A stretch of 64,000 nucleotides of DNA from Phoronis australis. Taxonomy: Eukaryota > Phoronida > Phoronidae. Both the position numbers and the translations under genes were made by a program. The notes under the pieces are model-generated. The model worked only from the letters and a program-made list of their open reading frames with translations. It was not told the DNA's origin and made no database searches. Where the stretch lies: assembly GCA_002633005.1 (NCBI GenBank), contig NMRA01000062.1, positions 975,981-1,039,980 on the forward strand. Direction: 5' to 3'. Of the stretch, positions 41,751-52,034 are shown in pieces (the first letter of the stretch is position 1; each line of letters begins with the position of its first letter).

Positions 41751-41973
41751 TCCTGTTGCTATGACTCAAGAAACGCTTTGATTACCAGTCCTCCTGCTGC
41801 AGGGTTTGTGTCTCGTTACCATAAATACAAATGGGGCAGTAGAAACAACTACAAGAAGTATGACCTAAGACCTTATAGATGGTGCTGCGGTGGGAATAAT
41901 GTTGAAACATGCAGACTCTTCCACCGAAAGCGGCCAATCATGAGAGGAATGCGTCTGCGACTCCGTGGATTAG
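41751..41973 (+). CDS. AMOP domain, exon 2 of 2 (B9)
   Basis: The AMOP second half has CCYDSRNALIT and WCCGG, ETCRLFHRKRP. It runs from phase 0 to phase 1. The C-terminal linker reads GMRLRLRGLG, without the arginine run of copy A. The split codon gives Ala before the VWD (copy A gives Gly). Confidence 0.91.
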
Positions 41974-42503
41974 GTATCACAAATCCCGTGACCTGCCAAC
42001 ACATTCATTAGTGTTGTTTCTACTTAAATGATATTGGTTGCGCTTTAGGGGTACAATATCTTAAGTAGTACTTGTACCCATCAGATGAAATCTGCTTTAG
42101 TGTTTTGAAGATTAGCCGAGGAAACTCTTAAACAATTATCATGAGTGTTTTGCAAACTTCCTGTTGAAATTGAGACTGAAGGAACGTCCAAATTCATCTG
42201 AGCGAAAATTGCACCGTCCTGTTCAGAAGACAAATTGAATGTAGATTCCAAAGTAACGCACTGTGAATATTATCCAAAGTAACAGGAAGTATTTGCATGT
42301 CATCACGCATGGGCACTGACTTACATGCACTGTTCGTGTTACTTTTAGACTGATGTTTCTCTACGATGTGCGAATTTGCTTTCCGATCAGGAACACTGAC
42401 GTAATTTTGATTTCACATTTCGGGAGAAGCAGAACCAGAGTTATAGTGAAACAATTGCGTACTTATCATTAAAATAGAACTGTGGCCTGCTTTAAATTTT
42501 CAG
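41974..42503 (+). other. Intron B9-B10
   Basis: This 530-bp phase-1 intron is similar in patches to 8824-9347. Nothing else was seen. Confidence 0.7.
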
Positions 42504-42728
42504 CTTTCGGTCGCGGAGATCCTCATGTCTGCACGTTGGACGGTTCGTGCTACACCTTCAACGGTTTAGGCCAATATGATCTGGTGATTGATACGACCTC
42601 CTCTGGGTTCAGCCTGCAGGGTCGCACTTCCATAGCAGGCACCTCGAGAGCTACAATATTCAAAGCGTTTGCAGCCAAAGATGCGGATTCAAATGCTGTG
42701 CACATTGAGCTGTCACCGGATAGTCTCG
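42504..42728 (+). CDS. VWD domain, exon 1 of 3 (B10), with GDPH motif
   Basis: This exon differs from 9348-9572 by a single residue in the module (SNAVHIE for SNSVHIE). The Asp-Pro of the GDPH motif is encoded at 42518-42523. The DNA differs at scattered silent sites, which shows strong selection on the protein. It is phase 1 on both sides. Confidence 0.95.
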
Positions 42729-42835
42729 GTAGGATTTTCTTCCGTAATACACAACAACACACTCTTTGGAAATATTATTTCCCCTGCTGTTAAGTTTATA
42801 TAGTACCAAGCAGAATTTCTATTTGCCCATTTCAG

Positions 42836-42949
42836 GTGTAGACGTTTATGTCAACAGTCAGAAACAAGAAGGAGAGTTTGAAAACAAGGAGTTCACGAGT
42901 GTAGTTGTTACCAAGTCAAATACATCTGCTGTTGCCGCTTTCGAGTCTG
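42836..42949 (+). CDS. VWD domain, exon 2 of 3 (B11)
   Basis: This 38-residue VWD strand exon (DVYVNSQKQEGEFENKEF, VVVTKSNTS) is phase 1 on both sides. It gains an Asn-Thr-Ser glycosylation site relative to copy A (SSTS). The downstream intron contains the THAP element. Confidence 0.86.
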
Positions 42950-43275
42950 GTAAGAATTACCTGTAGAATCTCATAGTGCTCGCGTATGCTTTCTTTCATT
43001 CATTAAGAGGGAAGACAATCTTTTTCATGTCATTTCAGTGAAAATAAGGTTAGTTGATTTTCGCATACATATTTTTCGGTTAATATCCGCTTCCCGTAAT
43101 TTTATTAGTTACTCATGCCTTACTCCGGAGGTGACGTTTAAGGGGTTAAGAACTTCCCGTCACTTTGTTTTCTTATAGTCTGACTGTGTGACTGTAGCGT
43201 CAGTCATTGTTTTACCTCTGTTGTGATAAGTTCGGTTGTCGTTTGGGTTTGTTTACGAGTCAGTCAACATATCGC

Positions 43276-43570
43276 ATGGTTGTTGCGCACCGGGGTGTAC
43301 TTATCGTCTCACGCACTTTGGATTTGCCATTACACTCATTTTCGAAAGGTAACACGCTCCACCGTAAATGGCTAGTTCGTGTGAAGAACTCAGAGTTACC
43401 ATCCACGCAATGTACAAAGCAGTGGAGATTTCCTGTGTGTGTGTGGCAAGCATTGTCTTTCGTCGGTTTACGACAGGGATATGTATGCGGAATTGATGAA
43501 GGTTCCTGCAAAGCATCGCCTGAAGAAGTTTGCCACACTGTCGCTGTTGATTCTCAGTCAGTAGTGCCCC
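43276..43570 (+). pseudogene. THAP zinc-finger domain relic, frameshifted
   Basis: Across frames the DNA spells a THAP module: CCAPGC (frame 3) for the first Cys pair, HSFSKGNTLHRKWLVRVKN (frame 1) for the F-P and K-W core, and CVCGKHCLSSVYDRDMYAEL (frame 3) for the C-x-x-H pair and the family's D-L-x-A-E-L-M ending. At least two frame changes are needed, one near a GT-rich run at about 43434-43446, and a stop follows. THAP domains bind DNA and are part of P-element-type and related transposases. The relic cannot make a full protein. Confidence 0.62.
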
Positions 43571-43595
43571 GTCGCCAATCCCGCGGAGCGCATTT

Positions 43596-44128
43596 TTGAA
43601 GCGAGTAGCCTTGCAAGCTGTGGCCTCTAAAGTGACTAGAGGTGCTTCATCTATTGTCAACTGTGCCTCCGAACGTATACCAGAGCGTGCAATTTCGGGA
43701 ACTAGCAGTGATTTGCTCTATACTGGTGTCTCCAGCGCAGAGCCTGTAAACAGCCCTGAAGCAGTGAATACAGGCCAAGTTCGACACCCAGTGAGGAGGA
43801 CATTTCGTCGTGCAGTGGTCAGGCCTGAGAGCCAAACTTTGATTAGTTTGTTGTGGACTTGACTGAAGTATTGGAACTATTTTGAAGGTGCCAGGTGTGT
43901 GGCGAGGTAGTCACACGGCTGGATGTAAGCGGTTTGTGTGCTCAGGTCAACGTCCAGTGGGAACAACATAGGAGTGCCCCTGAGGTTGGCATTACAGTGC
44001 ATACATTGCATTTGCACCGACATCCCACCACGTCTTTTCCCAGTCTCTGCCTCATCCCACTCAACAGCTGTCTGTATTCTGTCTCACTATACTCAAACAT
44101 ATATCCACCCACTGCTACTATAAACTAA
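43596..44128 (+). pseudogene. Possible decayed remainder of the THAP-element protein
   Basis: There are two overlapping open stretches after the THAP relic. The second contains CQVCGEVVTRLDVSGLC, a C-x-x-C-G pair like those following the THAP domain in uncharacterised invertebrate THAP proteins. Neither stretch is long or in a single frame. It is supported only by position inside the inverted repeats and by the weak motif. Confidence 0.3.
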
Positions 44129-44527
44129 AAGATTCCTAAATCCAACGTAATTTAGTTCTCTAACAACGTAGCTTGTCGTAGAATACTCATCGATGGGAAG
44201 TGGTGACGACAATTTTGGGAGGCCACCACAAAGCGACAGTAGAGCAGATCCTCACAGTAACTCGAAAGCAGTAGAAACGAAATGGCTGGAAATTCTTAAC
44301 CTCCTAAACGTCACTTCCAGATTAGTGCACGACTAATTAGTAAAATAACGAGGAATCGTGATATACTGAAGCAATGTCTGGGATAATGAAAGAACCGTAT
44401 TTTTGTTAAAAATGACACGAAAAAGGTAACCTTCCCCTTTATGTTGACCCACCGGTGGAAAGGAACGTCGTTGCTATTCTATTTCATAGAAAGTAAGCTC
44501 AATGTTAATTTTTCTTTATTTTGAAGA

Positions 44528-44672
44528 CGCATTGTGACTTAGTGGGATAAGTGTCGGCTACCCTTACTCTACGTCGTTAGTGGGAGTTCGAGATGTGCAC
44601 ACGGCTGGAACCTTGAGTCAGGTCTTCAGGTCCTTGGCTCTGTTTTAAATATATATCAATAATGCATTAAAA
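44528..44672 (+). mobile_element. tRNA-derived SINE relic, copy-B counterpart of 9931-10078
   Basis: The A-box region, TGACTTAGTGG, lies at 44535-44545. The B-box region is changed (GAGTTCGAGAT) but is at the right distance. The 3' body continues as in copy A through TTTTAAATATATATCAATAATGC. It is at the same place in the paralogous intron, so it was inherited through the super-repeat duplication. Confidence 0.6.
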
Positions 44673-44783
44673 CGGTTCCCAGTGATCAGCGCAATAGGCC
44701 CACCTGAGCAACCTGCGTGCGTCTGATACAACGTTTACCAAACCGCATCCCATCAGATTTTTTTACACTGTGTCCACTTTCAG

Positions 44784-44978
44784 GTTTCGTCGTCACAGTC
44801 ACCGTAACTACTGGCTTGTTGGATTTTACTTTGGAATCGCCAGGCTCAGTGGAAAACAAAACTAGTGGCTTACTGGGCATACGCAACAGTGACACAAGCG
44901 ACGATTTCTCATACCGTAATGGAACGTTCATCAGCCCTAACTCAACAGATCGTGAAAAGTTCTCCATGGGGCAGTCAT
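44784..44978 (+). CDS. VWD domain, exon 3 of 3 (B12)
   Basis: This is the VWD end with SGLLGIRNSDTSDDFSYRNG and KFSMGQS plus the split Trp codon. It is phase 1 on both sides. Two conservative changes from A are seen (FVVTVTVTTG). The domain remains complete despite the 1.4-kb transposon in the preceding intron. Confidence 0.94.
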
Positions 44979-46265
44979 GTAAGTCTTGTGTTTCCGAAGC
45001 CATGCCATATTCACCTCCACGATAAAATTTTAGTGAGGCTAAAGCACCAGATCAATGCACTAATATACAAAGGTTGTGTCGGAGACCGGTAGCGCTGTGA
45101 TTCAATTGATGCGCTGACCTGAATATATAATTATATGTGTATGTATATTTGCATTAATGTGTCATTCCCGTCCTCCTGTCCATCCATGCCTGCGTCCAAC
45201 AACCGCGTAGAATTTTAGGCATGTTCCTATCGTAATAAGGAGGGCAAGAGCGAATTTTCAAATGGATCCAGCTACAGCTGTTTCTCCTATTTTACTTTTT
45301 GTTTTTCCTCTGTATTTAGGTGTTTTCATGACATTTGGAAAATACCATTTTGTCAAAGGCACGAGAGACTTCTTTTCATTTCTGGATGGACTCACTACCT
45401 TATAGCCATTTTTTTTTAAAATATATCTACTGGTCCCGTTTTTGGTACCTGCCATTTTATCTGCCAAACCACTCAAAGAAACATGCTCCTTTACTGGAAG
45501 ACCACGCTGAAAGTGATTTTCCCTCATGTTCGATTACTATGCTGCCTCCTAATCGGAATTGTGTTTTTCCCGTTGCTCAATCCCTACCAACTTATTAAAA
45601 TATGATCATTGATCATTGTGCAAATTGACAGGAATATCCTGGAAAATCTGACTGAAAAGTCCTTTGACGATAATTTCTTGTTTTATTTGGATTTGTGTTT
45701 GTCTTAACACCTACCAAGCTCTTTGATGGACGTTCACGAGATTCGGCCAATGAGACTATCACAACAACTACTAACAGTGCTTTTTTCAGGCAGGTTTGGC
45801 CTAATTAACACCCTCTAGTTGACATATTAATATTTGTGTCTGCTGAATCTTGATGAAAGATGCCACGTGATTTTTTATTGAGGAGGTGGTTTCCGACTGT
45901 CTTTGCAGCCCCTGGAGGATAACTTAAGTTTACGAGCAACGTTCCCATTATTGAGAATGTTTAAAACAATGATCACCCTTGTATCTTTGCTGTGTACGAT
46001 CTACATTGTTTTTATTAGTTTTGCCGTAACTTCCTATTGTTGTTTATCGAGCCACAGTATTTGGGACCGTAGTCCTCCAAAGAACTTTTCTGGTCGTGAG
46101 CCTGTCAACAGTTCCGATCAAGGCATATCAAAAATACCTGACATATTTTTTTCGCGATTTCTAAGTCACTTGTGAGAGCTCCTTTATTAACTCGATTTGA
46201 AGAAACGCCCTTTACTGTATGAAGTTTCATCTGTTCCATATTTCAATCAACGATTATCTCTTCAG
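44979..46265 (+). other. Intron B12-B13
   Basis: This 1,287-bp phase-1 intron has a part, 45777-46265, that belongs to the duplicated block described below. No mobile element was seen. Confidence 0.7.
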
Positions 46266-46603
46266 GGATGGTCAATGGTGCAGGAAACTTCGTGTACAAG
46301 TCAGGAGAATCGCCCGAAACGTTCAATAACGCCAGCTTTGTACCAGTTTTCCTTGACGAACTTAACATCACTGACGAAATGAGAACTGCATGCGGCTCAA
46401 ATGTCGAATGTCTTTTTGATTACGCCGCCACAGGTGATAGAAATATTTCACTATCTACCAAAGACACTGTCGAAGAAAACCAGAGGGAATTGGAGGAAAT
46501 AGGTATAGTGAAGTATATCAACTGTATATCCCGTGTTTTGAGTGTCCATTGTGTACTGTAGATACACTGAGTATAAGGCATTCATCATAACTGTCTTCAC
46601 TGA
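45777..46603 (+). repeat. Local tandem duplication, unit 1 (827 bp)
   Basis: The unit begins GTGCTTTTTTCAGGCAGG and ends CTGTCTTCACTGA. Unit 2 is 46605-47431, and a lone N (46604) separates them. The exons inside and the following intron part are identical. The leading intron part differs at about a dozen positions. Confidence 0.93.
46266..46502 (+). CDS. Post-VWD module exon, first copy in unit B (B13)
   Basis: This is the MUC4/SUSD2-type module (FVYKSGESPETFNN, FVPVFLDELN, ACGSNVECLFDY, TVEENQRELEEI). It is phase 1 on both sides, so this exon and its duplicate can both be included without breaking the frame. It differs from copy A at eight residues or so (for example NGAG for IGGG, VFLDEL for YFLDKL). 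It completes the Trp of GQSW. Confidence 0.9.
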
Positions 46604-47092
46604 NGTGCTTTTTTCAGGCAGGTTTGGCCTAATTAACACCCTCTAGTTGACATATTAATATTTGTGTCTGCTGAATCTTGATGAAAGATGCCACGTGATT
46701 TTCTATTGAGGAGGTAGTTTCCAACTGTCTTTGCAGCCCCTGGATGATAAGTTAGGTTTACGAGCAACGTTCCCATTTTTGAGAATGTTTAAAACAATGA
46801 TCACCCTTGTATCTGCGCTGTGTACGATCTGCATTGCTTTTATTAGTTTTGCCGTAATTTCATATTGTTGTTTATCGAGCCACAGTATTTGGGACCGTAG
46901 TCCTCCAAAGAACTTTTCTGGTAGTGAGCCTGTCAACAGTTCCGATCAAGGCATATGAAAAATACCTGACTTATTTTTTCGCGATTTCTGAGTCACTTGT
47001 GAGAGCTCCTTTATTAACTCGATTTGAAGAAACGCCCTTTACTGTATGAAGTTTCATCTGTTTCATATTTCAATCAAGGATTATCTCTTCAG
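46503..47092 (+). other. Intron between the two B13 exons
   Basis: This 590-bp intron contains the single N at 46604 exactly at the join of the two 827-bp units. Nothing else was seen. Confidence 0.8.
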
Positions 47093-47431
47093 GGATGGTC
47101 AATGGTGCAGGAAACTTCGTGTACAAGTCAGGAGAATCGCCCGAAACGTTCAATAACGCCAGCTTTGTACCAGTTTTCCTTGACGAACTTAACATCACTG
47201 ACGAAATGAGAACTGCATGCGGCTCAAATGTCGAATGTCTTTTTGATTACGCCGCCACAGGTGATAGAAATATTTCACTATCTACCAAAGACACTGTCGA
47301 AGAAAACCAGAGGGAATTGGAGGAAATAGGTATAGTGAAGTATATCAACTGTATATCCCGTGTTTTGAGTGTCCATTGTGTACTGTAGATACACTGAGTA
47401 TAAGGCATTCATCATAACTGTCTTCACTGAG
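46605..47431 (+). repeat. Local tandem duplication, unit 2 (827 bp)
   Basis: This is the second unit, identical to unit 1 in the exon and the 3' part, with intronic differences near 46705-46870. Some of its variants (CTGCGCTG, CTGCATT) are closer to the copy-A intron than unit 1 is, so it may be the ancestral one. Confidence 0.93.
47093..47329 (+). CDS. Post-VWD module exon, second copy in unit B (B13')
   Basis: The exon sequence is identical to 46266-46502. In frame it joins G (from ATA-G) to GG-ATG, giving Gly-Met at the junction instead of Trp-Met, so the second copy would lack the Trp that ends VWD. If real, the protein has two tandem 79-residue modules. If the duplication is an assembly artefact, only one exon exists. 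Confidence 0.75.
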
Positions 47432-47691
47432 ATTGTATTAAGATGTATCTCCACACTCATGTGAGATACAAAGAAGTTGGTTTGTGCTCGTATAATAATA
47501 GTATTATGTGTTAGTAGCACAGGTTGAACAATATCACCAGAGTGTAATCCTAAGCATACAGCCGAAAACTAACGCCTGTCACAAATAAACACGTGTACTG
47601 AAAATTTTGAACTCAATGTAAATCAGTTTCCTCTGTGTTAAGTGCAATTTATGTCAGTGCACTAAGTCACAGATTGCTTATCTTCGTTTAG
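47330..47691 (+). other. Intron B13'-B14
   Basis: This 362-bp phase-1 intron corresponds to 12176-12556. Nothing else was seen. Confidence 0.75.
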
Positions 47692-47911
47692 CTCAAGAAC
47701 CCCCTACTTTATCTGGGACAACATATCTTGCTGCTACTGTTGGTTCGACCATCAACTTTAACCTATCTGCCTCCGACATCAACGGAGACAACGTCACCAT
47801 AATCGCTGCAGGTCTTCCCAGTGATTTGAGCTTTGATCCGATTACAAACACAAGTAGCGTGGATGTCATTATTTCCTGGACTCCATCAGTATGGGCAAAT
47901 TCCAAGCTTAC
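47692..47911 (+). CDS. Cadherin/Ig-like module, exon 1 (B14)
   Basis: This exon has the same length and phases (1 to 2) as 12557-12776. It carries ASDINGDNVTIIAAGLPSDL and ISWTPSVWANSKLT. Few conservative changes are seen. The donor CTT-AC before GTACGT is kept, although a second GTAA lies four bases later. Confidence 0.85.
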
Positions 47912-49054
47912 GTACGTAACCAAGTTACTTGCTTTCAGCATTCAGCATTCCTTTGTCTTTAATGTTCAGAATATTTTACAATTTAAAAGTTTAATGCTCT
48001 CATTTAATCAAACGATTTGAGCTGCTTCTCAGGTCAGACTAAGCGTCGGCACAAATGTGACATGACTTGATATAGCAATCCAAGGCTTTCCCTTGCACTT
48101 TACTACGTAATTATGCACCCATGTATGCACGTTTTAACTAGTAAAACATTTTAAAATCTGGTAGATATGTACATTAAAACACCACCTTTCGAGCCTTAAT
48201 GAGCGTGGTGCGACGACAAGTATTACAAGAGGCTTACATGTACGTGTGTCTACATCTATTTTTCCCCGTCTCGACGTATATCATTTTTAACTTGTACCTG
48301 TCTAGATGCCAAAAAGTTGACCCTACAGTGTTGTGTATTGTAACTTTTTACTCTTTGAAAGGTGTTTTATGTGGTTAGTGGAACATAATGAACCCTACAA
48401 CGTTGTGTACTGTGTAATATTTGGTCAGGAATCCTGACGATGATTGTCCGACGACTTCGACTATTTTGGTGCCTCCTGATGGCAGTTTTGTTTTTTTGCT
48501 CCCATGGCTTTATCTCCTAAACCGACTGCTGGATCTTTACTAAACTGAGCAACTGTATATATGATGTTGACAACGGACAATGACGACTTTTGGACGGATC
48601 TGACAATCGGTGTGCCCCCTGGTGGCAATTTCAATTTTATACGTTTAGCTCTGTATCTTCAAACGTCCTCAATGTATTTTCACAAAATGTGTCTTATAAG
48701 CAACTGTTAGTGACATGGCGCTATTCACCGGTTTTAGGGTGGATTTAGCTTTTGTATTTATGATGTTGACCATAGATTGACGTATCTGACATCCACTGTG
48801 CCTCCTAATTGCAACTTCATTATTTTATGTTTGCCACTGAATTTTCGGATTGTCTGGAAGAATTCCTGTTTGGCCAATAGATTTCGGGTATCGAAAACAC
48901 GACGCCTTTCCATTTTCCATGAGTTCAATGTATTTTGCGTCGTCATATGACTTGTAATTGAGCTTATTGACACCGTTGGCGATGAGTTGGTGGGCACTAT
49001 TTGTGTACTTGTTCAAATACTCTAACTAAGCGAATGTGGTCTATGTATTTTCAG
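47912..49054 (+). other. Intron B14-B15 with R150-type repeats
   Basis: This 1,143-bp phase-2 intron has related repeat blocks at about 48460-49010 (GTGCCTCCTGATGGCAGTTT, GTGCCCCCTGGTGGCAATTT, GTGCCTCCTAATTGCAACTT). It is shorter than copy A (1,686 bp), so unit number has changed. Confidence 0.7.
48460..49010. repeat. Degenerate intronic repeat array, family R150 (B14-B15)
   Basis: Three blocks of the type GTGCC(T/C)CCT-x-x-TGGCA-TTTT occur at about 48468, 48609 and 48799. Each is followed at similar distance by TGTATCTTCAAA/TGTTTGCCACTG blocks and a TTTTCACAAAATGTG-like block. The period is about 140-190 bp. Confidence 0.65.
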
Positions 49055-49230
49055 GTTTGTAGCTACAGACAGCACTAACCAAACCTCTGCTCCACATACA
49101 ATCGCGGTTAGTCTATCTCCTGCTTGTAAGAATGACGCAAATGCGGACTTCACACCAAATGATCAAATGGATGTATCTGCCAGTTTGTCAGTGATTACCA
49201 CAACGTGCCAATGTCTGACTGGCTGGGAAG
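49055..49230 (+). CDS. Cadherin-like end plus EGF-like start (B15)
   Basis: FVATDSTNQTSAPHTIAVSL closes the beta-sandwich, followed by ACKNDANADF and TTTCQCLTGWEG. It runs from phase 2 to phase 1. It differs from A mainly in the loop after ACKND. All cysteines are kept. Confidence 0.84.
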
Positions 49231-49761
49231 GTAATTTTGTCATTTCCTTTTTATACCGCACTTCAGGTGCAAATGTGAGGGGACACAGCGCTATTCAGTC
49301 GCTAAGCTTTCAAGGCTACAATTCCCAGTGTCACCCAATATTTTGAAGCCCATTAAAAGGTCTTCATGAAAGTCTTCACCCGTTGTTAAAATTAGTAGCA
49401 ATAGACCAATTGTGGTGTGGGTATTGTGTGACAGAATTAGTTGTGAATCTTGATATCGCTGAGCTTGTTTTTGAAATGATTTCGAGTTTGTAACAGTATC
49501 CTCTCCTTTGCTCCACAGTGACCATATTTTGAATTGTGAGCACATCTTTGCTCTGTCGGTGGTACTTCACCAATGTCATTTTATGTTTTTCTGGTTCACT
49601 AGACGGGTGATAGTTTAGACGGAAAAGAATTTTTGGCATTACAATTCGCCTGTGCCGTAAGACTCTACAATACGCTGTGCTAATTTCTCTGGCCACTTTG
49701 AGAGTTCGCTCATCAACTCGTAGTCATTCCTATTTCATTGCCAATGTTCTTCATTTGCCAG
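49231..49761 (+). other. Intron B15-B16
   Basis: This 531-bp phase-1 intron aligns in patches with 14639-15189. Nothing else was seen. Confidence 0.7.
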
Positions 49762-49926
49762 GCGACGACTGCAGTAAGGATATAGACGGATGTGCTGACT
49801 CACCATGTGAATCGTCAGGAACCAATTGCACAGACATGACTCCTCCCCAGGAACAAGCACTCAATGTATCATTCGAGTGTGGACCTTGTCCTGCCGGCTT
49901 TGAAAAGTTCGAGGGAGATTGCATAG
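49762..49926 (+). CDS. Cysteine-rich EGF-like exon (B16)
   Basis: DDCSKDIDGCADSPC, the MTPPQEQALNVSF insert and ECGPCPAGFEKFEGDC are as in copy A (15190-15354), with three changes (A to P, I to V, L to I). It is phase 1 on both sides. Conservation of the odd insert in both copies shows that it is part of the module, not an exon error. Confidence 0.88.
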
Positions 49927-50539
49927 GTATGAACTCATACCGTTGAGACACGGCACGTTAGCGCACGAATTACAAAGTATGCTTTTGTTTGGACTTTGAG
50001 ATACAATTCCGTCATTACCTTGGCTGTATTCTGCATTTAGATTTTTTTTGTCTTCATCAGGTGGCTGACTGATGAACAAATGACATTCTTTTTAATCTCA
50101 GTTCGTCATCATGGGGGTGTCTGCATTTCAGTACCCACACGTGAATATTACAGCAGGTATCCAACGAAGCAAGAATTTTGCGCCAAAGCAAGGTCTCGCA
50201 AATAATTCACGCAAGTGAAAGAGGAGTGATTCTCTTGCATGTTTGAATACTTAAAAATTGTGACCATGAAAATGATGCTTATATCGGTGAGGTTGGCATA
50301 TTGAATGAGGTAGGGTTGATTTGCGTAAGCAAATACTGGTCAACGCAACAATTACTGTATCATGTCGTGACTGCTTGGAATACATGCATTTCTATGGGCA
50401 GAACCCTTGTTCTGAGCTATCTTGTTAATGTTGACTTCCTGCTTCAAGATCACGCCTGAATGTAGTTCATTATTCTCGGTATGTGCATTTTAAATTTTCA
50501 TAACATCCATTTTAACCCTCTTTCATATTGTCATTGTAG
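49927..50539 (+). other. Intron B16-B17
   Basis: This 613-bp phase-1 intron has its last 59 bases identical to copy A, part of the 219-bp identity tract. Upstream it is diverged. Confidence 0.75.
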
Positions 50540-50668
50540 ACTTGAACGAGTGTAAAAATGACTCCTTGAACCTGTGTCAACAGACATGTTTGAACAAAGA
50601 TGATGGAGAAGGATACGAATGTGCTTGTAGGAGTGGTTACACTCTGGATGGATTGTACAATTGCACAG
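50540..50668 (+). CDS. Calcium-binding EGF exon (B17), identical to A17
   Basis: This D-L-N-E-C type EGF is 100 percent identical in DNA to 15964-16092, silent sites included. The identical block extends to 50481 on the left and 50699 on the right, into both introns. It is phase 1 on both sides. Confidence 0.94.
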
Positions 50669-51905
50669 GTGGGCACTAAGTGTGTAACAACTGTTTGTTA
50701 ACTGTCTTAAGCAGGATCAACACAGTTTGACATGTTTCTTGTTTTGTATTCGCATTTTGTTGTTTATAAAATTGCAAATCAAAATGGGGTCACTGAAATT
50801 TTCCCCTACAGCTGTCTAAACACAGCCACTTCTAGCAAAAATTAAAAACATTACATGGGTTATTGATAAACCAATAAATTGAAGTAATGATTGATATCCC
50901 TTTCAAAATGGACCACCTTCATTGCACCAGATCATTTGTATGTTTTAAACGATTCTGGATATGTCTGGTTTACCGCTTATCTGATGTTGGCAGAAGTAAA
51001 CATTTTTACTTGATCTGGTGTACCTCAAATTTTAACGCTTTGGACAAATGATTTTACCTCAAGACGCACCAAGGTTATTTTTTGTTTCAGGGATTGTGAG
51101 ATAGGTTTGGTTGGAGTCATGTTTCTTTTGGAATCATTTCAAATAAGCCGTTTACAACATAATACACTTTATATCTACATTAATTTTGTGTTCTTGTGTA
51201 TTCCATGTCTATGATGTTATTGTGAATATGATGCCACAAATAATTATTTATTGCTTCATTAACAAAAGCTCACCACAAAATCAACATTTTCTAAATTAAG
51301 TAATTTGTCGTTTGAAATATCGATGTTTTTGAAAATCATTCGATGTTGTAAAATAACGACGTTTTCGAGGCTTTGTGCCAAACTCCCATGAATCTACTGG
51401 ATCTGAAAATTAAGAGTGTTGTCATTGGTACTTGATTAAGCATCTACCTTCCTAATACCTGGACACAGGCGTCAATTGGCAAATTGTTTTTAATAACTAC
51501 ATAGTTATGGCTTGATAGAACTCCTCAAGCTACAATATATATTCAGACTTGTGCAAGACGATACATACAATAGACATGGAATAGCCAAGGCACAATCTTT
51601 AAGATAAGCTTTTATGGAGTAGAAAACATATTGTACGTCCATGTATGTAATTAAAGCAAGCAAGCTGCACGATCTCGTACTTCGAGTTGGTTCCCAAAGT
51701 TGATAAATTTTCTCATTCAACGTTATGTTCTCAATATTGGAAGGGGCAATGCGAAGATTTTTTCTTTCCTTCACAATTATACTTATTAAGCTTTATTTCC
51801 TACAACCTACAGCTAACCTGGATCTACCGTTATCAAATCAGCTAGCATTTGCTTTCCGAGGTCTTTAATTTCTAGTTTTGTAAACGTCCTCTTTCATTCA
51901 TTCAG
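50669..51905 (+). other. Intron B17-B18
   Basis: This 1,237-bp phase-1 intron aligns in patches with 16093-17373. Nothing else was seen. Confidence 0.7.
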
Positions 51906-52034
51906 ACATCGATGAATGTCAGCGAGGCGACACCTGTGGTCAACTTTGTGTGAATACCGAAAGCGCTTACCGTTGCGAATGTTATCCAGGATATGAGCTT
52001 TCCAACGACAATAAGACGTGCTCATTACAAAATG
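51906..52034 (+). CDS. Calcium-binding EGF exon (B18)
   Basis: This EGF, DIDECQRGDTCGQLC, AYRCECYPGYEL, NDNKTCS, differs at two residues from 17374-17502. It is phase 1 on both sides. Confidence 0.93.

Larger units (their letters stand above)
43005..44440 (+). mobile_element. Long-TIR DNA element with a broken THAP-domain gene
   Basis: The two ends are inverse to each other over about 150 bp. The first 30 bases (AGGGAAG, then CTTTTTCATGTCATTT) match the inverse of 44408-44440. Inner blocks (for example 43130-43155, GGTGACGTTTAAGGGGTTAAGAA) match the inverse of about 44290-44320. Copy A has an empty site. Between the ends lies a THAP-like coding relic. The target duplication is unclear (TTAA-like sequence at the site). 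It looks like an internally deleted or decayed THAP-type transposon. Confidence 0.72.
42950..44783 (+). other. Intron B11-B12 with a 1.4-kb transposon insertion
   Basis: This intron is 1,834 bp against 399 bp in copy A. About 43005-44440 is an inverted-repeat element. The remaining part aligns with copy A and contains the same old SINE (44528-44672). Confidence 0.85.

Noticed and set aside
43260-43660. Minus-strand open frames across the THAP element
   Set aside because: The THAP signature is on the plus strand; the minus frames have no recognisable motif.
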